Assembly: GCA_030624355.1 (NCBI GenBank)
Contig: JAUXKG010000102.1
Coordinates: 1 to 7,732, forward strand
Length of the DNA stretch: 7,732 nt
Reading direction: 5' to 3'
From: Acidobacteriota bacterium
GTDB lineage: Bacteria; Acidobacteriota; UBA6911; RPQK01; JADFOI01
The position numbers and the translations under genes were made by a program. This document shows, piece by piece, positions 1-5,972 of this stretch. The first letter of the stretch is position 1. Each line of letters begins with the position of its first letter. The notes under the pieces are model-generated. The model had not been told where the DNA came from. It did not search any database and was given only the letters and a program-made list of their open reading frames with translations.

Positions 1-445
1 AGTGTTTTCAATGCCCGTCTACTTTAAGACGTCCGAGGAAGTGTCGATCCACCGGCTGACTCTTCAGATGACCTATCCCAAGGAGCTTTCCTTTACCGGA
101 GCTCAGAAGGGCTATGTGCTGAGGGCCGATGAAGTGGTTGTCAGCGCTGAGACAGTGCCCCATGGCTCCGACAGCGCGCTCCGGGTGACGAGCATTACGG
201 TGAACGGAGGCCAGGTATCAGGAGAAAGACAGAGCTTCTCCGATGGCCTGGTCCTGTATCTGGGATTCGAGGTCGCGGATAGGGTTAAGGAGAGGGTGTT
301 GACCCTGGAGAATAGGATCCTGGATGCTGTGACGGTCAGCGGCCAGTCTCTGCCGAGTGGAGAGCTGTGGGCTGAAGATCAGACCGTCTATCTTCTGAGG
401 CCCGACATGATTCCCATTAGCCCCTGCTTTTTCTACATACATTAG
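1..445 (+). CDS. Partial surface/secreted protein, cohesin-like beta-sandwich domain (3' end only)
   Basis: The reading frame is already open at the left edge, so the true start lies outside the window; the GTG at 2-4 is more likely an internal valine than a start. About 147 residues are visible. The sequence alternates hydrophobic and polar residues as in beta-strands. It opens with a VFSMPVYFKTSEEV-type strand, then a hydrophobic strand and a YPKELSF segment, and later LVLYLGFEV. This order (lead strand, 'yDp-x-l-x-f' loop, late hydrophobic strand) resembles cohesin-type and related bacterial surface beta-sandwich domains. That is a fold-level impression, not a firm family match. No catalytic motif or cysteine pair is visible. 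The last residues (IPISPCFFYIH) are hydrophobic and unlike the preceding strands, so the C-terminus may be altered; see the coding-like stretch at 541-615. It converges on cofE, transcribed from the other strand. Confidence 0.5.
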   Translation, partial: VFSMPVYFKTSEEVSIHRLTLQMTYPKELSFTGAQKGYVLRADEVVVSAETVPHGSDSALRVTSITVNGGQVSGERQSFSDGLVLYLGFEVADRVKERVLTLENRILDAVTVSGQSLPSGELWAEDQTVYLLRPDMIPISPCFFYIH

Positions 446-502
446 ACTGTTTGCGCATCTGACTCCAGACTCGGTACTCCCTCACTTGAAGCCGTTAACG
501 AT

Positions 503-550
503 ATCTGACCACCTGACCTCCTGACCGGCTGACCATTTGAACTCCTAACC
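503..550. repeat. Six phased 8-base repeats, consensus NNCTGACC
   Basis: Six consecutive octads can be read without a gap: atctgacc, acctgacc, tcctgacc, ggctgacc, atttgaac, tcctaacc. The last four bases stay close to GACC (AACC in the last two) while the first two vary. The array lies just downstream of the partial surface-protein gene and upstream of the seven-base array. It is degenerate, non-coding in all sensible frames, and has no spacers that would suggest CRISPR. Confidence 0.75.
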
Positions 551-615
551 AGTGGAACAACGACAACCTAATTTACGATCCGGGCTACTACACGCATGTG
601 CGGGTGTTCTACTGA
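541..615 (+). other. Coding-like remnant: possible displaced C-terminus of a protein
   Basis: Read in frame from 541, this stretch translates to about 24 residues ending in WNNDNLIYDPGYYTHVRVFY and a TGA at 613-615. The residues from 553 on are rich in aromatics, and most codons end in C or G like those of the neighbouring genes. It has no start codon of its own; an in-frame stop sits directly upstream, at the end of the octad array. It is in a different frame from the surface-protein fragment ending at 445. One reading is that the octad array arose or was inserted inside the 3' end of that gene, leaving the old C-terminus stranded. Chance openness over 24 codons is also possible, so confidence is low. 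Confidence 0.2.
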
Positions 616-618
616 AAA

Positions 619-751
619 TTGTGAGCTGTCAGTTGTGAGCTGTCAATGGCCGAAGGCCATCGGTCATTCGACACTCGACACTCGTCACTCGACAATGGTC
701 AATTGCCATCGGTCATTCGACACTCGACACTCGTCAATCGACATTGGTCAG
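619..751. repeat. Phased seven-base repeat array, 19 heptads (STRR-like)
   Basis: The stretch divides without any slip into 19 heptads. It begins ttgtgag/ctgtcag/ttgtgag/ctgtcaa/tggccga/aggccat, then continues with units such as cggtcat, tcgacac, tcgtcac, tcgacaa and tggtcaa; the core consensus is about TSGWCAN. Higher-order copies are nested inside it: a 14-base unit is repeated at 619-646, and a 46-base block at 656-701 recurs at 705-750 with two differences (period 49 = 7x7). A perfect 6-bp hairpin, ATGGCC-GAA-GGCCAT, lies at 646-660 but lacks a T-tract, so I do not call it a terminator. The array sits in the convergent gap and ends 12 bp from the cofE stop. A related block occurs at 7690-7731. 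Confidence 0.85.
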
Positions 752-763
752 GCGGTCAGGGGG

Positions 764-1519
764 TTAACGGAAGAGATCTTTATCCGGCGGGCGAACGATC
801 TGGTGACTGTCTCCATCCTCCGGGCTATAGCTGAATCCTTTGATCACCACCACCGGCACTTGTGTTGTCTTGCCTGTCACCAACTCAGCAGCGGAAGCCA
901 ACTCATCGGCCACTGCGATAATGGTGACCTCCAGCTCCCGTCCGAAACTGTCGGAATGCCCCCGATAGTCCAACAGGGGAGCGATTCCAGCCATGCCCAG
1001 GGCCACGTTGACCTGGCCCTCCCGCCAAGGGCGCCCAAAGGTATCCGACACGATGACAGCCAGCTCAACCTCAAATTCCTCCTCCAGGGTACGGAGGATT
1101 TGAGCGGCCGATTCGTCTGAGTCCTTGGGCAGAAGGCTCACTTGATCGCGGGCCGTGTTGGAAGTATCGACCCCGGCATTGGCACAAACAAATCCGTGAG
1201 AGGTCTCGGCGATGATCAATCCTCGTTCCATTCTCACCAGTCTTTGCGACTCGCTCAAGACCACCTCAATCACTCTGGCGTCCTTGTCGTGGGCGGCAGC
1301 CCAACGGCGGGCCATGGAGGAAGGTTCAACCGCATCCAGTGGCACGATCTGGCCCTCAGCCTTGGAGACAACCTTCTGAGCCACTACAAAGATGTCCCCC
1401 TCTTCGATCTTCAGGTTCGCCTGCCGGACCGACTGGGCAATGGTTGTTCCCAGATCTGAACCGGACGTGATTTCAGGAATTCCAGGAATGGCAAGGATTC
1501 GTAACTCAGTCGAGGGCAT
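764..1519 (-). CDS. cofE: Coenzyme F420:L-glutamate ligase, CofE
   Basis: CofE adds L-glutamate residues to F420-0 using GTP and a divalent metal in the cytoplasm, giving the gamma-linked tail of F420. The 251-residue product has the usual length of the stand-alone ligase. Family motifs run in order: GIPEI near residue 12, QKVVSKAEG at about 48-56, HGFVCANAGVDTSN at about 108-121, LLPKDSD at about 129-135, SDTFGRPWREGQVNVALG at about 158-175, and ADELASAAELV at about 205-214. ATG at 1519 is preceded by a GGGGAG ribosome site and lies 6 bp after the cofC stop, so the gene is the last of the cofD-cofC-cofE operon. The C-terminal nitroreductase-like domain of actinobacterial FbiB, which reduces dehydro-F420, is absent; such a reductase, if needed, must be encoded elsewhere. 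Confidence 0.95.
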   Translation of the reverse strand: MPSTELRILAIPGIPEITSGSDLGTTIAQSVRQANLKIEEGDIFVVAQKVVSKAEGQIVPLDAVEPSSMARRWAAAHDKDARVIEVVLSESQRLVRMERGLIIAETSHGFVCANAGVDTSNTARDQVSLLPKDSDESAAQILRTLEEEFEVELAVIVSDTFGRPWREGQVNVALGMAGIAPLLDYRGHSDSFGRELEVTIIAVADELASAAELVTGKTTQVPVVVIKGFSYSPEDGDSHQIVRPPDKDLFR

Positions 1520-1525
1520 CTTGTT

Positions 1526-2182
1526 TCACTCCCCGGAAGCCTCCTTGATGCAGTCGAACTGTCGCAACAGCTGGGCTGTCTGTGTCTGGCTCCCCTGACT
1601 CTGAAAGTGAAGCAAATCGGAGAGCTCGTCCAGGTCCAGCGCGATGCGGGGATTCTCAATCACCGTGAACTGAATTCCCCGTCTTTCGGCCTCCTCCCGG
1701 TGACGAAAGAAACTATTCTCCCCGAAGCGGGAAGGGAAGGCGCCGGGAGGATTTCTGAGCAAGGCGTTGGTCCCTGTATGATCGTGTGAGGGAACTAGAA
1801 TAGCAGAGCCGGGCCTCACTTCCAGGTTCAGCAGAGAGTCGATGTCTTTGGCCTGTAGCAGAGGAATGTCCGCAGGTAGGCGCAGAAGAGTGGAGGCTCC
1901 CTGCTCCTTCAGGAGTTGGGCAGAAGCATCTACAGACTCACTTTCGGAGACCTGTTTTTCTTCCTGGATGACATCCCAGCCATGGAGCAGCGCATGGCGC
2001 ACTACTGGCTTGGAGCTGCTGACCACCACAACTCGGTCGGGTGTGGTGGATTGGCAGACCGAGCGGGTCACGTCTTCAAGCATGGCCCAAACCAAGTCGT
2101 GGCGCTGTTCAGGAGAGAGCTGGTGTGCCAGGCGCTGCTTGGCGTTATCGGGATCCTTGACGGGAATGAGAACGACCTTCAC
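1526..2182 (-). CDS. cofC: 2-phospho-L-lactate (or PEP / 3-phosphoglycerate) guanylyltransferase, CofC/FbiD
   Basis: This cytoplasmic nucleotidyltransferase activates a three-carbon phospho-acid with GTP, providing the donor that CofD joins to FO. Family members use 2-phospholactate, phosphoenolpyruvate or 3-phosphoglycerate; I cannot tell which applies here. Its 218 residues match the family length. Visible motifs are IPVKDPDNAKQRLA at residues 6-19 (nucleotide-binding loop), LPADIPLL at about 102-109, PSHDHTGTNALLRNPPGAF at about 131-149, FGENSFFRHREEA at about 153-165, and a closing LDLDELSDL. The usual GLN-type motif before LPAD appears as SVD (about 83-85), a possible divergence. The start is GTG at 2182-2180; GTGA overlaps the cofD stop by four bases, and the Shine-Dalgarno is weak, which points to translational coupling. 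Confidence 0.92.
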   Translation of the reverse strand: MKVVLIPVKDPDNAKQRLAHQLSPEQRHDLVWAMLEDVTRSVCQSTTPDRVVVVSSSKPVVRHALLHGWDVIQEEKQVSESESVDASAQLLKEQGASTLLRLPADIPLLQAKDIDSLLNLEVRPGSAILVPSHDHTGTNALLRNPPGAFPSRFGENSFFRHREEAERRGIQFTVIENPRIALDLDELSDLLHFQSQGSQTQTAQLLRQFDCIKEASGE

Positions 2183-3099
2183 AGCATTTCCAGAAGTATT
2201 TCGGCCAGGTGGACCTTCTCCTGGTCGTCGTTCATGATGGTATTGGTGACAATGACTTTCAGATCCAGTGCCTCAATTTCCTTTCTCAGTTGAGCATCTT
2301 GCTCGTCCAGAACAAAAACATCCAGAAAATCCTGATAAAGCTTGGCCACCGCCACCGGCGAAACAGGGTGTCCCAGCTCCTCCAGCATCTTGGCCGCCGG
2401 TCCTTTCAGTGCTCTATGATTCACAATCGGAGTAATGGCAAAGACCGGAGTATCAGTCTGAACCAGCAGTTCCCTGATACCGGGAACTGCCAGTATAGGC
2501 CCGATGCTGATGAAAGGATTGCTGGGACAGAGAAACACTCCCTCGGCTTTCAGGATGGCTTCGGACGTTCCGGGAGCGGGAGCAGCAGTTTCGGTGTCCA
2601 CGTATCTCAGATCCCGAACCACCGGGCGGCACTTCTCCCGGATCAGATACTCCTGCAGATGAAGCTCACCCTGATCAGTGACCAGGTAAGTAGGTGTGTA
2701 GGAATCGGTCATGGGGAGGAGCCTGCAGTTGGCCTCCAACATCTGGCACATCTTTTCCGTGATCTGAGTCAGCGAGTGGCCTTGCTGAAGCAGTGAGGTG
2801 CGCCAAAGGTGAGTGGCCAGGTCACGGTCGCCCAGATTGAACCAACTCGGTGCACCCAACTGCTGCAACGCCTTCAAGCAGGCGAAGGTGTCCTGCTCTA
2901 TTCCCCATCCGGTTTCCGGGTTGACTTGTCCGCCCAGTGTGTAGGCGATGGTGTCCAGGTCAGGACAGATGCGCAACCCGAACATCTCCAGGTCGTCGCC
3001 GGTGTTTCCAATCACTGTTAATTGATCTCGTGACAGCAGTCTGGAGAACCCCAGCACAAGTTTGGTTCCTCCCACGCCGCCCGCCAGTGCCACAATCAT
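2179..3099 (-). CDS. cofD: 2-phospho-L-lactate (or phosphoenolpyruvate) transferase, CofD/FbiA
   Basis: CofD transfers the phospho-acid moiety from the guanylylated donor made by CofC onto the deazaflavin FO, giving F420-0 or its dehydro form. The 306-residue product is full length. Motifs in order are LAGGVGGTKLV (5-15), VIGNTGDDLEMFGLRICPDLDT (29-50) followed by AYTLGG, GWGIEQDTF (64-72), WFNLGDRDLATHLWRT (86-101), PMTD (129-132), CPSNPFISIGPILAVPGI (191-208), LKGPAAKM (231-238) and NTIM near residue 286. These are the FO- and donor-binding loops of the family. ATG at 3099 begins the first gene of the operon. The nearest purine-rich site, AGGTGAG, is about 14 bases upstream, a long spacing. 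A candidate promoter lies at 3209-3237. Confidence 0.95.
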   Translation of the reverse strand: MIVALAGGVGGTKLVLGFSRLLSRDQLTVIGNTGDDLEMFGLRICPDLDTIAYTLGGQVNPETGWGIEQDTFACLKALQQLGAPSWFNLGDRDLATHLWRTSLLQQGHSLTQITEKMCQMLEANCRLLPMTDSYTPTYLVTDQGELHLQEYLIREKCRPVVRDLRYVDTETAAPAPGTSEAILKAEGVFLCPSNPFISIGPILAVPGIRELLVQTDTPVFAITPIVNHRALKGPAAKMLEELGHPVSPVAVAKLYQDFLDVFVLDEQDAQLRKEIEALDLKVIVTNTIMNDDQEKVHLAEILLEML

Positions 3100-3208
3100 T
3101 CTAGGTTAATCAACTCACCTATTCGGAAAGCCCTCCCCCGGCTAGCTGATCCATCTATATTTCCGGCTCCACCGAACAGAGACGGTACTTCGTAAAGGGA
3201 GATTCCAG

Positions 3209-3237
3209 ATTATTCTTTACTTTGGCTCGGCAGGCAA
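3209..3237 (-). promoter_or_regulatory. Candidate sigma70-type promoter for cofD-cofC-cofE
   Basis: Read on the minus strand, TTGCCT (3237-3232, four of six to TTGACA) is followed after exactly 17 bases by AATAAT (3214-3209, five of six to TATAAT). Transcription would start near 3200, leaving a leader of about 100 bases before cofD. It is the best such pair I saw in this intergenic region. It is a sequence match only. Confidence 0.35.
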
Positions 3238-3266
3238 AAGAAATTGTGGCTCTGTGGAAATCATGC

Positions 3267-3446
3267 TAGCCCGGATTATGCATAGGTTCTCGTCACGAAG
3301 CGCTGAAAGCGCCGACCTGACAAGGCGCGTGACCGAGGCCCCCGCAAGCGTACTGTATGGTACGCTGAGGAGGCCAACCGAGCGCAACACAGTCAGGACG
3401 AGTGATTTCCGCGATGCAGTAGAGAATTTATGCATATTCCGGGCTA
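3267..3446. mobile_element. 180-bp fold-back (MITE-like) element with 25-bp terminal inverted repeats
   Basis: The ends TAGCCCGGATTATGCATAGG-TTCTC (3267-3291) and the reverse complement of 3422-3446 match at 22 of 25 positions. The symmetry continues inward. CGACCTGAC at 3313-3321 pairs with 3392-3400 (8 of 9), and the centre is a perfect GCGTAC/GTACGC stem (3348-3353 and 3360-3365) with a 6-base loop. All three pairs share one axis at 3356/3357, so the whole segment is one imperfect palindrome. Both ends carry TA, consistent with a TA target duplication but indistinguishable from a terminal TA of the repeat. No transposase is encoded; open frames crossing the element show no family features and no ribosome site. 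I take it to be a non-autonomous, trans-mobilised element. It could also act as a structured RNA or regulator. Confidence 0.75.
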
Positions 3447-3486
3447 AATTCGCCACCGCCCGTATCTTCCCGGACAGGAGGCCAAA

Positions 3487-5481
3487 ATGGATGATGAGAT
3501 TCGTACGGAAGAGAAGAAGTTCAAGCCGTTCGTTCCCGCCCAAACGGAACTCCCCGAACTGACCGTCAAAGCGGTACTCCTGGGAGTGGTGATGGCGGTT
3601 GTGTTGGGCTCCGCCAACGCCTATCTGGGTATGAAAGTGGGACTGACCGTGGCCGCCACCTTTCCGGCCGCCGTGGTGGCGATGGCCGCCATGCGACTGA
3701 TGAAAGGGTCGATACTGGAGGAGAACATCGCTCGCACCACGGCTTCGGTGGGAGAGGCCCTTGTGGCGGGTGCCATTTTTACCATTCCTGCCTTCCTGAT
3801 CAGTGGTGTGTGGGACCGTTTACGCTACTGGGAGAGCACAATGATCATGCTGATCGGAGGGCTCCTGGGCGTGTTTTTCGTGATCGTCCTGCGGCGCACC
3901 ATGGTGGAAGAGGCCGAGTTGCCCTTTCCGGAGAGCGTGGCTGCCGGCGAGTTGATCAAGGCCGGCCAGGGAGGACAGACCGGCGCCGGCTATGTTTTTT
4001 CATCCATGGGGATGGCCGGGGCCTGGGAGCTGGTCAAGAACAGCAACGGAATTCAAATCGTCAGCGACTACACCCGAACCTTCATCTCGTTGGGGAGCTC
4101 CACCATTGAGATGCTGGGCCAGAGAGTCAGCTATGTGGGAGGCTTGCTGCTGGAATCTCCCGCCGCTTCTCCGGCCTTGGTGGGTGTGGGATTCATCGTG
4201 GGACCCTCGATTTCAGCGGTTCTTTTCTCCGGTGCAGTGCTGGGCTGGCTGCTGCTGGTTCCTCTCAGCCTGTTTTTGAACCCGGGGCTGGCGCTCCAGG
4301 TGGGGGAACAGGCCTCCTGGATCGATCTCAGCGTTGAAGTTTGGCTGCAGCAGGTGCGTCCACTGGCGGTAGGCACCATGATCGTGGCGGCCTTCTACAC
4401 CCTGTTGCAACTGCGAACTTCATTGTTTCAGGGCATTAGAAAGGCGGTTCAAGATTTGCGGGCGGCCAAGCGGGGAGATCGAGAGATCAACCGCTTGGAA
4501 ATCGATCTCGATTTCGCCAAGGTGGGCATCGCCATTGCGGTTTTGTGTGTGCCACTGTTTTTCCTCTACCTTTACTTCAGTCGCTCTGTGTTGGGCGCGC
4601 TGCTTTTGACGGTGGTGATGGTGATACTCGGTTTTCTTTTCGCCGCGGTAGCCGCCTATCTGGTCGGTCTTCTGGGCAGCTCCAACAATCCCATCAGCGG
4701 ACTTACCCTGAGCACCCTGCTGATTGCCGCCATCCTGATGGTCCTGATCGGGGTGACTGGAGATGTGGGAATCATGGGAGTCCTGGGTGTGGCGGGGGTG
4801 GTCTGCTGTGCGGCTGGAATTGCCGGAGACATGATCCAGGATCTCAAGGTGGGACACATTCTGGGGGGCACGCCCTGGAAAATGGAAGTGGGAGAGATCA
4901 TCGGAGTGGTGTTCGCGGCCCTGGTGTTGACCTTGCCACTCATGGCCCTTCACCAGGTCTATGAAATCGGCAGTGCAGAACTGCCGGCTCCGCAAGCCGG
5001 TTTAATGGCCTTGATGGCACGCGGCATCGTGGGGGGAGAGATGGCCTGGCCTCTGGTGATCGCCGGAATCTTTTTCGCCATTGGCTTGATTCTGATCAAG
5101 GCGCCCTCTCCCATGTTGATTGCGGTGGGAATGTACCTGCCCTTTCACTCCACCGCCGCCATCTTCGTGGGAGGCCTCATTCGCTGGATCCTGGATACTC
5201 AACTGGCGCGTAGAGGAGTGGATGAACAGGGCCAGACCCGTGCCGTCAACACCGGGGTGCTACTTTCTTCCGGGTTTATTGCCGGCGAGGCTCTGATGGC
5301 GGTTCTTCTGGCCTTTCTGGTTCTCGGTGCTGATCTGCTGCAGAGGGGAAGTCTGCTGCCTCAAATCTCGGCCAATCCCTGGTTGGGAATGCTGGCTTTT
5401 CCATTTCTGGTTTATCTCCTGGTCAAGATTCCCCTCAAAGCCTCCCAAGAGGAAGGGGCTTCTGGAGTCGAGCTTGAGTAG
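3487..5481 (+). CDS. OPT-family oligopeptide / metal-chelate transporter
   Basis: This inner-membrane carrier belongs to the OPT superfamily, which imports small peptides or peptide-like metal chelates, usually with protons; the substrate is not readable from sequence. The 664-residue protein is full length for the bacterial branch and hydrophobic throughout, with roughly 14-16 spans. Hallmarks are SANAYLGMKVGLTVAATFP in the first spans (42-60), LPFPES followed by AAGE (145-155), NNPISGLT (400-407), and the loop AAGIAGDMIQDLKVGHILGG (442-461). A basic cytoplasmic loop with KRGDREINR lies at about 328-336. ATG at 3487 is chosen for its ideal AGGAGG at 3476-3481, five bases away. It is the first gene of a four-gene set. 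Its leader abuts the fold-back element, whose right end is only 40 bp upstream, and I see no strong promoter in those 40 bp. Confidence 0.92.
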   Translation: MDDEIRTEEKKFKPFVPAQTELPELTVKAVLLGVVMAVVLGSANAYLGMKVGLTVAATFPAAVVAMAAMRLMKGSILEENIARTTASVGEALVAGAIFTIPAFLISGVWDRLRYWESTMIMLIGGLLGVFFVIVLRRTMVEEAELPFPESVAAGELIKAGQGGQTGAGYVFSSMGMAGAWELVKNSNGIQIVSDYTRTFISLGSSTIEMLGQRVSYVGGLLLESPAASPALVGVGFIVGPSISAVLFSGAVLGWLLLVPLSLFLNPGLALQVGEQASWIDLSVEVWLQQVRPLAVGTMIVAAFYTLLQLRTSLFQGIRKAVQDLRAAKRGDREINRLEIDLDFAKVGIAIAVLCVPLFFLYLYFSRSVLGALLLTVVMVILGFLFAAVAAYLVGLLGSSNNPISGLTLSTLLIAAILMVLIGVTGDVGIMGVLGVAGVVCCAAGIAGDMIQDLKVGHILGGTPWKMEVGEIIGVVFAALVLTLPLMALHQVYEIGSAELPAPQAGLMALMARGIVGGEMAWPLVIAGIFFAIGLILIKAPSPMLIAVGMYLPFHSTAAIFVGGLIRWILDTQLARRGVDEQGQTRAVNTGVLLSSGFIAGEALMAVLLAFLVLGADLLQRGSLLPQISANPWLGMLAFPFLVYLLVKIPLKASQEEGASGVELE

Positions 5482-5809
5482 CGCATCTGTCCCCTCAACA
5501 TTTCTTGGCGCTTGTCCCTGCCGCAGATTGAGCTGGGAAGAGGAGGGTGGGCGTGCCGTCCTGCTTCGGCCCAAGCTGGGGGAGGGTCGTGTGGGCCGCT
5601 GGGCGGCCTCTCATTTGAAGAATCCCTACTATCGGATTCGTCTTGATGAGATCGGCACGCTGGTCTGGAGATTGTGTGATGGCCGGACCCCACTCTCGGA
5701 GGTTGTCGCGCGTATGCGCCGTGATCTAGGAGGCGGGGCTGAACCTGCAGAGGAGCGCCTGTACGAATTTATTCGAACGATGCACCAAGCCAGGCTCATC
5801 GAATTCTGA
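5474..5809 (+). CDS. PqqD-like small protein (RRE-fold peptide-binding domain)
   Basis: The 111-residue product has the PqqD pattern. It starts with an N-terminal beta region (SWEEEGGRAVLLRPK, about 20-34) and the strand YYRIRLDE (52-59). The signature EIGTLVWRLCDGRTPLSEVV follows at 59-78, then amphipathic helices ending in TMHQARLIEF. PqqD and related RRE domains bind precursor peptides and present them to modifying enzymes, usually radical-SAM proteins; no such enzyme or precursor is visible here. The start is inferred as TTG at 5474, with GGAG at 5464-5467 six bases before it; this overlaps the OPT stop (5479-5481) and implies coupling. CTG at 5462 is an alternative. No ATG lies in frame near the domain. 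A CPC motif occurs near residue 14. Function with the transporter is inference. Confidence 0.8.
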   Translation: MSSASVPSTFLGACPCRRLSWEEEGGRAVLLRPKLGEGRVGRWAASHLKNPYYRIRLDEIGTLVWRLCDGRTPLSEVVARMRRDLGGGAEPAEERLYEFIRTMHQARLIEF

Positions 5810-5837
5810 GAGAGAACCCTCACTGGAAGGAAGCCAG

Positions 5838-5972
5838 ATGGAAGATGAAAACGGACGGATCGGGGTGTTCCCCAGCTGGCGCTGGCTGTATCTGGCAGTC
5901 ATTGCTTACACCTTGGGTCTGATTCTGCTTCTTTATCTTTTCACTCTCTTCTTTGATCACGGCACTCCATGA
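5838..5972 (+). CDS. 44-residue single-span membrane microprotein, coupled to SSS symporter
   Basis: ATG at 5838 follows a good ribosome site (AAGGA at 5827-5831, six bases away). The product is 44 residues: a short polar N-terminus (MEDENGRIGVFPSWRW), one hydrophobic span of about 22 residues (LYLAVIAYTLGLILLLYLFTLFF, about 17-39), and a short DHGTP tail. Its stop overlaps the symporter start as ATGA (5969-5972), so the two are probably translated together. Small membrane partners encoded directly before SSS carriers are known in other groups (for example YhdT with PanF and the DUF4212 small subunits). Those usually have two spans or more, and I cannot place this one in a named family. It is probably an accessory or stabilising subunit of the symporter, with the N-terminus likely cytoplasmic given Arg at 7 and 15; that role is inference. 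Confidence 0.75.
   Translation: MEDENGRIGVFPSWRWLYLAVIAYTLGLILLLYLFTLFFDHGTP

Noticed and set aside
646..660. Hairpin ATGGCC-GAA-GGCCAT as a bidirectional terminator in the convergent gap
   Set aside because: The stem is only 6 bp, no T-tract follows on either strand, and it is made of two heptad units, so it is probably a by-product of the repeats.
619..751. Possible CRISPR array
   Set aside because: Units are 7 bases, contiguous and degenerate, with no unique spacers and no cas genes nearby.
596..1120. Plus-strand open frame of 174 codons over the heptad array and the cofE 3' half
   Set aside because: Its first part is the translated heptad array (DTRHST-like repeats) and the rest is antisense to cofE. 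It has no ribosome site and no family motif.
3217..3562. Open frames on both strands across the fold-back element (3217-3543 minus, 3254-3562 plus)
   Set aside because: They are products of the palindromic sequence. The plus frame runs into the OPT gene in another frame; neither has a credible ribosome site or domain.
4420..4995. 191-codon minus-strand open frame inside the OPT gene
   Set aside because: It is rich in His/Gln from antisense reading of hydrophobic codons and lies wholly within a clear membrane-transporter gene.
5327..5473. Upstream extension of the PqqD-like gene to the ATG at 5327
   Set aside because: The added residues are the OPT gene read in another frame (Trp/Phe/Ser-rich) and do not fit a PqqD N-terminus; TTG at 5474 has a better ribosome site.
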